From the NCBI GenBank assembly GCA_021404525.1, contig JAAWWE010000001.1, positions 186,001 through 250,000 on the forward strand: a DNA stretch of 64,000 nt, read 5' to 3'. Below the pieces are notes generated by a model that saw only the letters and a list, made by a program, of their open reading frames with translations, was not told the origin of the DNA and ran no database searches. The position numbers and the translations under genes were made by a program. The DNA is from Rhodobiaceae bacterium (lineage in GTDB: Bacteria; Pseudomonadota; Alphaproteobacteria; Parvibaculales; Parvibaculaceae). Position 1 is the first letter of the stretch, and each line of letters opens with the position of its first letter. Shown one piece after another: positions 41,677 to 50,867 of this stretch.

Positions 41677-44322
41677 TCAACCGAGGGATTTGCTCGCAAT
41701 TTCATAAACATCCTGCGAAATGCCCGGCGTGTTGACCACTTTCTGCAGGGCGTCGCGAATGAGCGATTGTCGACCCGCATCAAACTGGCGCCAGGACCGG
41801 AAGGCGCCAAGCATCCGGGCCGCCACCTGCGGGTTGATCTTGTCGAGCTCTAGAACCTTGTCGCTGATATAGGCATAGCCCGCGCCATCTGCGGCGTGAA
41901 AGCGCACTTGGTTGGCGGAGGCAAAGCTGCCAATAAGCGCGCGCACTTTATTTGGGTTCGACATGGAGAAGGTGGCGTGACCGGTCAGGCGCTTAATGTC
42001 ATTTAACGCTTCCGGGCGGGTCGATGTCGCCTGCAGGGCAAACCACTTGTCGATCACGATGTGATCGTCGGCCCAGCGATCATGAAAAGCCTTAAGCGCC
42101 TCATCACGTTCCGGCCCATCTCGATCGACCAGAAGGGCCAGAGCGGCAATCTGGTCCGTCATATTGTTCGCAGTCTTGAACTGCTCTGCCGCAAGCGCCC
42201 GGCCTTCTGATGATGACGCTGACACAAGATAGGAGAGGCAAACATTCCGCAGCGTGCGGCGCCCCGCACTATCTGCATCAGGTGAATAGGGACCACTCAC
42301 CTCGAATTGATCATAAGCGGATCTGAATTTATCCCACAAAGTGTCTGCGATGGAGGCCTTCAGATTTTCCCGAGCTTGATGGATTGCATCCACGTCAACA
42401 TTGGTCGCAATGGTTTGAGCCAGCGTCTGCTCTGCAGGGAGTGTGATGATCTGCGCGACGAATTCCGGCTCAAGCTGCGGATCCGCAAGCAGGTTTTTGA
42501 TGATGTCCGCAAAGGCATTGCCTGGGCGCTCTTTTTGGTTCTGTTGAATGGCTTCAACATTGCCAATGAGAATGGTCGACGCATATTTCTGCCCGGCTTC
42601 CCAGCGGTTGAAGGGATCCGTGTCATGCGCCATCAGGAAGGTCCAGTCGCGCTCACTCTGATTGGCGTTGAGCTTGACGGGGGCTGTGAAACCGCGGAGC
42701 AAAGAGGGAACTGGCTGCTCTGGCACATTTTGGAAGCGGAAAACCTGCTCCCGTTTGCTGAGCGTAACGACCCGTGACGTACCAACGGGCGCGTCTTCAC
42801 CTTCAAGCTGGAGACCTATCTCATGGCCTTTCCCATCGAGAAGCCCCAGCGCAATAGGGATTGGCAATGCTTCCTTTGTCGGTTGTCCGGGCGTCGGTGC
42901 AGTCACCTGGCTGACATTGAGTGTGTATGTCTTGGTGGCAGCGTCCCATTTTCCGGCAATCAGCACTTCCGGCGTTCCGGCTTGGGCATACCAGCGTTTA
43001 AACGAGGAGAGGTCTTCCTCGCCGCCATCCGCCAGCGATGAAAGAAAGTCCTCGACGGTCGCAGCCTCACCATCGTGACGTTCAAAATAAAGATCCATAC
43101 CTTTGCGAAATCGCTCTGCGCCCAAGAGCGTGTGGATCATACGGACAAGTTCCGCGCCCTTTTCATAGACGGTCGCTGTGTAGAAATTATTGATCTCAAT
43201 ATAGCTATCGGGTCGGACGGGGTGTGCCAAAGGCCCACCATCTTCGGGAAACTGGTGCGTCCTGAGCAGGCGGACATCTGCAATCCGCTTAACCGGACGG
43301 GAGCGCTGGTCGCTCGTGAACTCTTGGTCCCGAAAAACGGTGAGCCCTTCTTTGAGGCAGAGCTGGAACCAGTCGCGGCAGGTAATGCGGTTGCCCGTCC
43401 AATTGTGGAAATATTCATGTGCGATAATGGACTCAATCGCGGCATAATCTGCATCCGTCGCCGTATCAGGACGCGCCAGCACATATTTGTCATTAAAGAC
43501 ATTGAGGCCCTTGTTTTCCATCGCGCCCATATTGAAGGCGCTAACCGCAACAATCATGAAGATGTCGAGATCATATTCGCGGCCGAAAACCTCTTCGTCC
43601 CACTTCATGGAGCGTTTCAGCGCGTCCATGGCGTAACCGCACCGGTCTTCGTTCCCGGGCTCAACAAAGATCCGAAGGGTCACATCGCGGCCCGATTGCG
43701 TGCGGAAAACATCTTCGACCATGGCGAGGTCGCCTGCCACCAGCGCAAAGAGATAGGCCGGCTTTTTGAACGGGTCATGCCATTCGGCATAGTGGCGCCC
43801 GTCTTCTGTCTCACCCTCATCAACGCAATTGCCATTTGCGAGGAGGACCGGCGCAAGATCCTTCGAAGAGACAATACGGGTGCGAAACTCGGCCATCACA
43901 TCAGGACGGTCGAGGTAATAGGTGATCCGCCGAAAGCCCTCCGCCTCACATTGCGTGCAGAAAATGCCATTGGACTGATAAAGGCCCGTCAGTTCGGTAT
44001 TTGTCGCAGGCGAACACGTGGTCAGTATCGACAGCTCGAAGCGGTCCGGAAGGTCAGCAATGGTCAAGGACGTGTCATCGACCTGATATTGATTTTCACC
44101 AAGCCGCTCGTCATTGACCCGCACTTCTTTCAGCGTCAGATGTTCACCATCCAGCACCAAGGGGCCGTCAGCTCCGGCGTCTGGGTTCCGGCGCATCTGC
44201 AGAACAGAACGCACCTCTGTCTTTTCAGGGTCAAGAGAGACGTCTAGGGAGATTGTATCCACCAGAAAAGCTGGCGGACGATATTCTTTAAGGAGAACGG
44301 GACGCGGTTCTTCCGTTTTCAT
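41677..44322 (-). CDS. pepN: aminopeptidase N (PepN, M1 metallopeptidase)
   Basis: 881 aa. The substrate-amine motif GAMEN is at ~266-270, and the zinc motif is H302-E-x-x-H306 (AHEYFHNW) with E325 (LKEGLTVF) as third ligand. The C-terminal ~330 residues are the HEAT-like alpha domain of gammaproteobacterial-type PepN. It removes N-terminal residues from peptides in the cytoplasm. ATG at 44322 is chosen; a GTG two codons earlier is possible. The gene follows the RND permease in the same direction, 106 bases apart, and shows no unusual feature. Confidence 0.95.
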   Translation of the reverse strand: MKTEEPRPVLLKEYRPPAFLVDTISLDVSLDPEKTEVRSVLQMRRNPDAGADGPLVLDGEHLTLKEVRVNDERLGENQYQVDDTSLTIADLPDRFELSILTTCSPATNTELTGLYQSNGIFCTQCEAEGFRRITYYLDRPDVMAEFRTRIVSSKDLAPVLLANGNCVDEGETEDGRHYAEWHDPFKKPAYLFALVAGDLAMVEDVFRTQSGRDVTLRIFVEPGNEDRCGYAMDALKRSMKWDEEVFGREYDLDIFMIVAVSAFNMGAMENKGLNVFNDKYVLARPDTATDADYAAIESIIAHEYFHNWTGNRITCRDWFQLCLKEGLTVFRDQEFTSDQRSRPVKRIADVRLLRTHQFPEDGGPLAHPVRPDSYIEINNFYTATVYEKGAELVRMIHTLLGAERFRKGMDLYFERHDGEAATVEDFLSSLADGGEEDLSSFKRWYAQAGTPEVLIAGKWDAATKTYTLNVSQVTAPTPGQPTKEALPIPIALGLLDGKGHEIGLQLEGEDAPVGTSRVVTLSKREQVFRFQNVPEQPVPSLLRGFTAPVKLNANQSERDWTFLMAHDTDPFNRWEAGQKYASTILIGNVEAIQQNQKERPGNAFADIIKNLLADPQLEPEFVAQIITLPAEQTLAQTIATNVDVDAIHQARENLKASIADTLWDKFRSAYDQFEVSGPYSPDADSAGRRTLRNVCLSYLVSASSSEGRALAAEQFKTANNMTDQIAALALLVDRDGPERDEALKAFHDRWADDHIVIDKWFALQATSTRPEALNDIKRLTGHATFSMSNPNKVRALIGSFASANQVRFHAADGAGYAYISDKVLELDKINPQVAARMLGAFRSWRQFDAGRQSLIRDALQKVVNTPGISQDVYEIASKSLG

Positions 44323-44428
44323 GGGCACGACATTCTTTTGGGCAAGCGGGGGACGCGAGCGAAGCGATTTGCAGATGGCGCCGAATGTATGCCTTTAAGG
44401 TGCCGCCGCCAACCATGTAGCGGCGATT

Positions 44429-47400
44429 TTAGAGTTTTCTTCTAAAGCGGGCCAAGCCCCGCGCATCACCTTCTGAGCCTGCGCCCTTCACCCGATCTAT
44501 ACCTTGTCTGATGAGCACCCCGGCATCATCCATCAGCGTATAGGCCGCTGGCACAACTAAGAGCGTGAGAAAGGTGGAAGAGGCGAGACCGCCAATCACG
44601 AGAAAGCCCATCGCATTGCGGAATTCAGCGCCCTGGCTGTCAGAAAAGGCAACAGGGATCATGCCGCAAATCGTGGAAAAGGCCGTCATGAGAACAGGGC
44701 GCAGCCGCACCGGACCCGCACCGAGCATCGCTTCGCGAGAAGAGCCGGTTTCTGCCTTCAAATGGTTCGCATAGTCCACAAGCAGGATGCCGTTTTTCAT
44801 CACCAGGCCCATAAGTGCGAGCAGACCGATCTGCGCGAACATGGTGAGTTCAAGGCCCGACAGTTTCAGTGCAATAAAGGCCCCCACAAAGGAGAGGGGT
44901 GCTGTGAGCATGATGATGACCGGTTGAACGAAGCTGTTGAACTGGCTCGCCAGGATCATGTAGAGCGCCGCCAGTGCAACTAAGAAGGCAAAGCTGATGG
45001 CCTGCTGGTTTTCTTTCATGCGTTTGGCTTCGCCTTCCGCGCTCCAGATATATCCGGCAGGAAGGCTGACTTCTGCAATGATCTCCTCAAGCTTGTCCGT
45101 TGCCGGACCAAGGGAAACACCTTCTGGCGTGTTGGCCATGATCATAATGCTGCGCGACCGATTTTGCCGGGTGATCTGGGCAGGACCCGCATCGATGTCA
45201 AACTGAGCGAGGTTTGCGATGTCGATCAGCCGTCCGTCGGCCGCACGGATCTGGATCATTTCCAGCTTGGTCACATCATTGCGTTGATCTTCTTCAAGCC
45301 GCACACGCACATCATAGCGGGACCCAAACTCTTCATAGGTGGTGACATCGGTACCGCCCACAAGTGCGCGAACCGACTCTGCCAGGGTGCGCATGCTGAC
45401 GCCAAGATCTGCTGCACGGCGGCGGTCTATAGCAACTTGAACCTCCGGCTTGCCTGCTTCAAAGCTCGACTGAACATCTGCAAACATGCCGCTTGCCCGC
45501 ATGCGCGCGAGGATCGCGTCAGTGCGTTGTTGCAGCACGCCCAGGTCGGCGCCGCTAATGGCATAATTGATGCCGAAGTTGGAACTGCCACCACCGGAGA
45601 TCCACGGAACTTCGGTCACGGAGACTTTTTGCGCTTCCGGCGCGGAGACTTTCATCTCTGCGCGCACAGCGTCCATCAGCTTGACAATGCCCACGTCACG
45701 ATCCGCCTTGGGTGTGACAGCGATATAGAACTCCGCCTCATTCACACGCTCCTGCGCATCAGCACCAATCGTATAGAAGACGGTCGTGACATGATCCAGA
45801 TTGCTCAAACGCTGTGCCACGCGGCTTGCAATGGTGCGCATCTGGTCAATTCCGGTGCCAAAGGGCAGGTCGACATTCGCCAGGAACTCGGACCGATCTG
45901 AACTGCTGTCAAAGGCAATGGGGAGCGTGCGGGCAACCATGACACCGAGCACAACAGTGCCTACCGCGCCGAGCATCACGATCCAGCGATAGGAGAGAGC
46001 GAGACCCAGCAGACTTCGATAGGCCTGCTCCAGCTTCACATAGCCATCGTCAAAGAAGCGGGCCACACGGCCCATATTTTCCCGCTTGTCAGCCGCTTCG
46101 GAAAGAAGCCGGGAGCACAGCATTGGTGTCAGCGTGATGGATGTGAGCAGAGACACAAGAACAGAGAAGGTAATTGCCATGCCATATTGGAAGAAAAAAC
46201 GGCCCACCATGCCTTCCATAAAGGCGATGGGCACAAAGACCGCACAGACAGAAGCCGTGCCTGCAAAGACAGCAAGACCTACTTGCTTCACGCCCAGGGA
46301 AGCCGCTTCCATAGGGGGATGGCCTTCATCAAGCTTTCGGTAAATGCTTTCGAGCACCACGATGGCATCATCAACCAGCAGGCCGACGGAGATGGAGAGA
46401 GCCATCAGCGTCATCATGTTGATGGTGAAGTCCATCACATAGAAGGCAAAGAAACTGGAGATGAGGGCGGTCGGCATTGCCATGGCGACAATGAGCGTGG
46501 CCCGGAAGCTTAGGAGGAAGGCGAGCGTGACGATGATCACGAGCATGACGCCGAGGATGATGTCGTCAAACACATCATTTGCGGCTGCTTCGATGAATTT
46601 CGATGTGTCGCGTGCGGAAACGATCCGCACACCGGGAGGGGCAAGCGCCCGAATGCCGTCAAGCTCCGAGCGGATGGCCTGAGCGACCTCCACGGTATTC
46701 CGGCCGGACTGGCGCCGCACTTCGAGGGAAATGCCGGGCTTGCCGTCAAGCTCCGCATAGGAACGCCGGTCTTCCATGCCGTCTTCAACGCGGGCAACGT
46801 CGCGAATCCGCGTCGGCAATCCGTCATCGCGGAAGTTGATGACAATGTCGCCAAACTCGGCAACTGACGTGACTTCGCCCATCGTCTTCACAGAAAACTC
46901 AGACCGCAGTCCGGCGGTTTCCAATCGTCCACCGGGGATCTCCGCATGTTCGCGACGCAGCGCACTGATCACATCGTCAGCTGTCACCGCATAGGAGCGA
47001 AGCTTCACCGCATCGAGCCAGACACGGACTTCCCGGTCCCGACCGCCAACAACGCGAATGGAGCCGACACCGGAGATCCGCTGTAAATGCTCCTTCACCG
47101 TTTTGTCGGCGAACCGTGTGAGGTCACGGATCGGCATATCACCGGCAATCATGATTGACATAATGGGTTGTGAGTCCGGGTCGATCTTCTGAACGATGGA
47201 CTGTTCCGCATCGTTCGGCATTTCACCCTGGGCGAGCGCAACCTTGTCCCGCGCGTCTTGTGCTTTTGCGTCTGCATCTTCGTCCAGCTCGAACTGGATC
47301 ACGACGGAGCTGCGCCCCTCCGAGCTGGTAGAGGAGAGCGTTTCAATGCCGGAGATCGTATTGACCTGCTCTTCAATCGCGTCGCTGAGCTCGCTTTCGA

Positions 47401-47575
47401 CTGTCTGAGGCGAAGCACCTTCAAGGCGCGTCTCAACAGAAACGACGGGAAACTCAACCTTGGGGAAAAGGTCCACACCCAGCCGATCAAGCGAGATCCA
47501 GCCCAGCGCAACAAGGGCGCCGATCAGCATAACAGCAAAGACGGGGCGTTTAATGGAAACGTCGGAAATCCACAT
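44429..47575 (-). CDS. RND multidrug/solvent efflux transporter, inner-membrane permease (HAE-1)
   Basis: 1048 aa with twelve membrane helices in two halves and two large periplasmic loops. The N-terminus (ISDVSIKRPVFAVMLIGALV) and the proton-relay region GLLVDDAIVVLESIYRKLDEG (DD pair in helix 4) are typical of HAE-1 pumps. GVKQVGLAVFAGTASVCAVFVPIAFM and ALYMILASQFNSFVQPVII are further marks. It works with the adaptor encoded 3 bases upstream. No outer-membrane TolC-type gene is next to it, so the channel must be encoded elsewhere. Substrate unknown; control by the divergent MarR protein is likely. Confidence 0.95.
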   Translation of the reverse strand: MWISDVSIKRPVFAVMLIGALVALGWISLDRLGVDLFPKVEFPVVSVETRLEGASPQTVESELSDAIEEQVNTISGIETLSSTSSEGRSSVVIQFELDEDADAKAQDARDKVALAQGEMPNDAEQSIVQKIDPDSQPIMSIMIAGDMPIRDLTRFADKTVKEHLQRISGVGSIRVVGGRDREVRVWLDAVKLRSYAVTADDVISALRREHAEIPGGRLETAGLRSEFSVKTMGEVTSVAEFGDIVINFRDDGLPTRIRDVARVEDGMEDRRSYAELDGKPGISLEVRRQSGRNTVEVAQAIRSELDGIRALAPPGVRIVSARDTSKFIEAAANDVFDDIILGVMLVIIVTLAFLLSFRATLIVAMAMPTALISSFFAFYVMDFTINMMTLMALSISVGLLVDDAIVVLESIYRKLDEGHPPMEAASLGVKQVGLAVFAGTASVCAVFVPIAFMEGMVGRFFFQYGMAITFSVLVSLLTSITLTPMLCSRLLSEAADKRENMGRVARFFDDGYVKLEQAYRSLLGLALSYRWIVMLGAVGTVVLGVMVARTLPIAFDSSSDRSEFLANVDLPFGTGIDQMRTIASRVAQRLSNLDHVTTVFYTIGADAQERVNEAEFYIAVTPKADRDVGIVKLMDAVRAEMKVSAPEAQKVSVTEVPWISGGGSSNFGINYAISGADLGVLQQRTDAILARMRASGMFADVQSSFEAGKPEVQVAIDRRRAADLGVSMRTLAESVRALVGGTDVTTYEEFGSRYDVRVRLEEDQRNDVTKLEMIQIRAADGRLIDIANLAQFDIDAGPAQITRQNRSRSIMIMANTPEGVSLGPATDKLEEIIAEVSLPAGYIWSAEGEAKRMKENQQAISFAFLVALAALYMILASQFNSFVQPVIIMLTAPLSFVGAFIALKLSGLELTMFAQIGLLALMGLVMKNGILLVDYANHLKAETGSSREAMLGAGPVRLRPVLMTAFSTICGMIPVAFSDSQGAEFRNAMGFLVIGGLASSTFLTLLVVPAAYTLMDDAGVLIRQGIDRVKGAGSEGDARGLARFRRKL

Positions 47576-47578
47576 GGG

Positions 47579-48799
47579 TTATTGAACTCCCGTCGTGGTG
47601 AGCGCCGGTGCAAGCGCCGCGGAGGGCTGACCATCCGATGTTGAATTTTCGATCCGTACCGGCATGCCTTCAACCAGTGAGCTGACCGTTGGGCCCATCA
47701 GAACTTCAGCGCCCTCTGTGAGTCCCTCCAGAAGTTCAACCCGTTCCGCATCGATCTGTGAGACCCGAACCGGCATTTGTTTGGCGCGTCCGGCAGCATC
47801 CTCGATAAAGACGTAGTGACTGCCCTCAATGCCAAGAACGGCTTTGCGGTTGAGCGTGAGGGCTTCACGCGGAGGCGGAAAGAACTCAGCTCGCGCGAAC
47901 ATACCCGGTTTGATCAAATATTCCGGGTTCCGCAATCCAATCCGCACCTCAGCAGACCGGGTTGTCTGATCAACCTGATCATTAAACACGTGAATTTCGC
48001 TATCATAGACACCGTCAAGGCCATCGACATAGATGCGCGCTTTCATGCCGACACTCAGCTGACCGACGTGAACTTCTGGCACATTAATGATTGCGGCCAC
48101 GATGTCGATTTTCAGAACGCGCAGAACGCCAGAGGGACCGCCCATGCCGCCACCGCCACCACGGGTTGACATAAACTTGCCTTCGTAGATTTGCTGACTT
48201 GTGATGACGCCATCAAAGGGGGAATAGACCGTCGCGTCCTTCAGGTTCTGCTTCGCCGCATCAAGCCGTGCACGAGCAACGTTGAGACGGGCAGTAGCGA
48301 TATCTGCTTTTGTCTGCACATTGTCCAGTTGGCCGACAGAGGCCACGCCTTTGCCGTGTAATTCCTTGATCCGGTCCAGCTCACGTCGAGAGTTACGAGA
48401 CTCTGCTTCGGCGAGTCGGTGTTGGGCTTCCAATTCTTGGACACGAAGGCGAAATTCAACGTCGCGGGTTTTGAAAAGAGGATCGCCTTCAGCCACCCGG
48501 TCACCTACCCGCACAAACACCTCTTCGATGATGCCATCGATGAGCGGTCCAACATCTGTACCCTTGTGAGCCGTCATTGTGCCGGTGCCGGTTATTGGCT
48601 TTGTCAATTCTTCATTCAGCACCTGGGTAGAGAAAACGCTAACGGCTGCAACCGGTGCCACCTCTGCGTCAGATTGGGCTGCATCCTCTTCCCCACATGC
48701 CGCTAGGGAGAGTGCGAGGCCCGCGATAAGCGTAGCCTGCACCGCGGATTTCATCCGTATACGAAGGGTATATGGGCGCTTGTGTGTGGTGGGGGGCAT
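47579..48799 (-). CDS. RND efflux periplasmic adaptor lipoprotein (HlyD/AcrA family)
   Basis: About 406 aa from the ATG at 48799 (AAAGGTG upstream). A lipobox LAAC follows the hydrophobic stretch SAVQATLIAGLALSLAAC, so the protein should be a lipid-anchored adaptor. The order is: lipoyl/barrel part (GPLIDGIIEEVFVRVGDRVAEGD), a long hairpin (LEAQHRLAEAESRNSRRELDRI), and membrane-proximal domains (VYSPFDGVITSQQIYEGKF, SVGMKARIYVDGLDG). ATGs at 48820 and 48754 are alternatives; the frame is open to 49018. A G-rich insert (GGGGGMGG) sits in the beta-barrel region. It ends 3 bases before the permease start. Confidence 0.9.
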   Translation of the reverse strand: MPPTTHKRPYTLRIRMKSAVQATLIAGLALSLAACGEEDAAQSDAEVAPVAAVSVFSTQVLNEELTKPITGTGTMTAHKGTDVGPLIDGIIEEVFVRVGDRVAEGDPLFKTRDVEFRLRVQELEAQHRLAEAESRNSRRELDRIKELHGKGVASVGQLDNVQTKADIATARLNVARARLDAAKQNLKDATVYSPFDGVITSQQIYEGKFMSTRGGGGGMGGPSGVLRVLKIDIVAAIINVPEVHVGQLSVGMKARIYVDGLDGVYDSEIHVFNDQVDQTTRSAEVRIGLRNPEYLIKPGMFARAEFFPPPREALTLNRKAVLGIEGSHYVFIEDAAGRAKQMPVRVSQIDAERVELLEGLTEGAEVLMGPTVSSLVEGMPVRIENSTSDGQPSAALAPALTTTGVQ

Positions 48800-48856
48800 G
48801 GGCGGCACCTTTTCGGTCATTCTTGCGAAACCGGCTGTTGAATTTTTGTTGCTCTG

Positions 48857-48883
48857 ATTATAGTAACTATGGATATTATATCC
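48857..48883. promoter_or_regulatory. two adjacent palindromes between RND genes and the MarR gene
   Basis: ATAGT-A-ACTAT (48860-48870) and GGATAT-T-ATATCC (48871-48883) lie side by side. The minus strand has TATAAT within each, so they overlap possible -10 elements of the efflux operon. This is a good place for a MarR operator controlling both directions. Confidence 0.55.
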
Positions 48884-48960
48884 AGCGTTCCTTTTTTTCT
48901 TGGGTCTCTCGAGGCGAATATGAGGATAAGGGGGCCAATCGAGGCAGGGATAAGTTCGAA

Positions 48961-49473
48961 ATGCCAAAGGCGAAAGATGGCGATGATTTTGAGTTTGAGC
49001 GCACATTTGCCTGGGCAATGCATGATGTTCAGCGGCTGATCCGGCGAAACTGGGCCCGCACCTTTAAGGCGTCCGGGTCAGATCTTTCCGAGCCACAGGC
49101 GCGGATTTTGGCCCATTTGGAGCGTCAGGAAGGCGGCCTGACACAGACTCAACTGGCCAACGAGATAGAGATGGAAAAGGCGCCGCTCGGACGCTTGCTC
49201 GATCGGATGGAGGAAAGCGGCTACCTCACCAGGCAGCAGGACCCCGAAGACCGCCGGGCGCGCCGGGTTTTCATTAATGATCAGGGCATGGCGGCACTGC
49301 CGAGCATGCGAGACGCCGCAAGAACCGTTTTTGCAGAAGCACTGAAAGACGTTCCGGATGACAAGATCAACACCATGTTGGATGTCCTGGCATCGATCAA
49401 AACGAATCTCAGCTCGTTCGATTTGGACGAGACGGTCGCAGATCCGACGAAAGCATCAAAAGCGGCTGAATAG
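48961..49473 (+). CDS. MarR-family transcriptional regulator
   Basis: 170 aa from the ATG at 48961. The winged helix-turn-helix is LSEPQARILAHLERQEGGLTQTQLANEIEMEKAPLGRLLDRMEESGYLTR, with the beta-wing DPEDRRARRVFIND. A longer frame to 48772 enters the promoter region and is not real. Its closest neighbours are the divergent RND pump genes, and the region between holds two palindromes. It probably represses the pump and itself until an aromatic or lipophilic ligand binds. Ligand not deducible. Confidence 0.9.
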   Translation: MPKAKDGDDFEFERTFAWAMHDVQRLIRRNWARTFKASGSDLSEPQARILAHLERQEGGLTQTQLANEIEMEKAPLGRLLDRMEESGYLTRQQDPEDRRARRVFINDQGMAALPSMRDAARTVFAEALKDVPDDKINTMLDVLASIKTNLSSFDLDETVADPTKASKAAE

Positions 49474-49481
49474 GCATGCTG

Positions 49482-49511
49482 CTTGACCCTGCGTCAAGAC
49501 AGACCCTGTCT
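49482..49511. repeat. two overlapping inverted repeats upstream of an acyl-CoA dehydrogenase pair
   Basis: CTTGAC-N5-GTCAAG (49482-49498) and AGACA-N5-TGTCT (49497-49511). Both are exact and have 5-base spacers. They lie just after the MarR stop and about 190 bases before the start at 49703. No T-run follows, so they are not a clear terminator. Confidence 0.4.
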
Positions 49512-49702
49512 TCCCGGTTCCCCTACGCGAATTGAGCAACCCCAAAAAACCTTTGATTTCTGGGCGTTTAGAGCAAGAATACGCGCCGACTTAATATTGC
49601 TAATCGCGGGGCCAGCCCTAGTTTCTACAGCAGAAACAAGGGGCCTTGGCCGCTCATAAAACGGTCGGGCGATGCACCTGATCGGGACACTTGGGAGACG
49701 AT

Positions 49703-50827
49703 ATGAATTTCGATTTTTCTGACGACCAGAAACTCTTGAAAGAGTCGGTCAAGAAAATGCTTAGCGACAAATGTGATTTGGGCCGCGTGCGTAAGGTTCT
49801 GGATGGCGATGAGCCTTTCGCGAAAGACGTGTGGGACGGACTCGTGGAAATGGGCGTGACCGGCACGGCGATCCCGGAAGAATATGGCGGGCTTGGCCTG
49901 GGCGCTTTGGAGCTCTGTGTGGTAGCAGAGGAACTAGGCCGCTCGGCCGCGCCGGTTCCTTTTTCAAGCTCCGTTTATCTTGCGACTGAAGCGCTTCTTG
50001 TCGCGGGGACGGAGGAACAGAAACAGGCCTGGCTGCCAAAGCTGGCTGCAGGCGAAGTGATTGGCACATTTGCCATGGCCGAAGGCTTCACAGCAGCAAG
50101 CCCTCGCACGATTGAGGTGGCCTTCAGCGGCGGCAAGCTGAACGGCACGAAGGTCGCAGTGCCTGATGGTGATATTGCTGATGTCGCAGTGGTGCTGGCA
50201 AACACCGGCGGCTCTGGCGACCGGGCGCTGTCGCTGGTTGTCGTCGATCTGAAAGCAAGCGGCGTCTCCATAGAAACGGTGAAAACCATCGACCCAACAC
50301 GCTCTCACGCCAACATCACATTCAAAGATACCCCAGCAGAACTCATGGGTACCGAAGGTGAAGGCTGGGCAAGTACAAGCACTGTCTTTGACAGCGCGGC
50401 GGTTCTCATGGCGTTTGAGCAGATTGGCGGCGCGGAAGCGGCTATGTGGATGGCCCGTGATTATGCTCTCGAACGTTATGCCTTCGGTCGTTTGATCGGG
50501 TCCTATCAGGCCATCAAGCACAAGATCGCGGACATGTATGTGAAGCTCGAGCTGGCACGCTCCAATTGTTATTTCGGCGCCATGATGCTGAACGATAAGG
50601 GTGCGGAACTGCCGGAAGCAGCGGCAGCTGCGCGCATCTCAGCAACTGAAGCCTATCGCTACGCTGCCCAGGAGAACATCCAGGTGCATGGGGGTATTGG
50701 CTACACATGGGAAGCAGACACCCAGTTCTATTTCCGCCGCTCAAAGCTCCTGGCTTTGGCATTGGGCAGTGCCCTTGAGTGGAAAGACAAGCTGGTCGCG
50801 CGTCTGGAAACCCGCAACGCCGCCTGA
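49703..50827 (+). CDS. acyl-CoA dehydrogenase, VHGGIGYT-type subunit
   Basis: 374 aa from the ATG at 49703 (GGGAG upstream). Marks are MLSDKCD near the N-terminus, EEYGGLGLGALELCVVAEE, MARDYALERYAFGRLIGSYQ and the C-terminal NIQVHGGIGYTWEADTQFYFRR. The central acyl-binding part is less conserved than in the next gene. It lies 40 bases before a GGTDEI-type dehydrogenase, mirroring the pair at 415-2602 in reversed order. Together they probably form a heteromeric dehydrogenase for an unusual acyl-CoA. The two palindromes at 49482-49511 may control this operon. Confidence 0.88.
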   Translation: MNFDFSDDQKLLKESVKKMLSDKCDLGRVRKVLDGDEPFAKDVWDGLVEMGVTGTAIPEEYGGLGLGALELCVVAEELGRSAAPVPFSSSVYLATEALLVAGTEEQKQAWLPKLAAGEVIGTFAMAEGFTAASPRTIEVAFSGGKLNGTKVAVPDGDIADVAVVLANTGGSGDRALSLVVVDLKASGVSIETVKTIDPTRSHANITFKDTPAELMGTEGEGWASTSTVFDSAAVLMAFEQIGGAEAAMWMARDYALERYAFGRLIGSYQAIKHKIADMYVKLELARSNCYFGAMMLNDKGAELPEAAAAARISATEAYRYAAQENIQVHGGIGYTWEADTQFYFRRSKLLALALGSALEWKDKLVARLETRNAA

Positions 50828-50867
50828 ACCCTTACCGATTTTGAATTCCCTTTGATGGAGATGATCC

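Noticed and set aside
43075..44247. A long open frame of 390 codons on the plus strand
   Set aside because: It lies fully antisense to aminopeptidase N, whose zinc motif, length and codon pattern are clear. The translation is low-complexity and matches no fold.
44329..44428. GC-rich stem between the RND permease stop and pepN
   Set aside because: CGCCGC/GCGGCG can pair but no T-run follows in the direction of transcription, so I did not call a terminator.
45164..45901. A 245-codon plus-strand frame inside the RND permease
   Set aside because: Antisense shadow of a clearly coding gene; rich in His and Cys as shadows of GC-rich genes often are.
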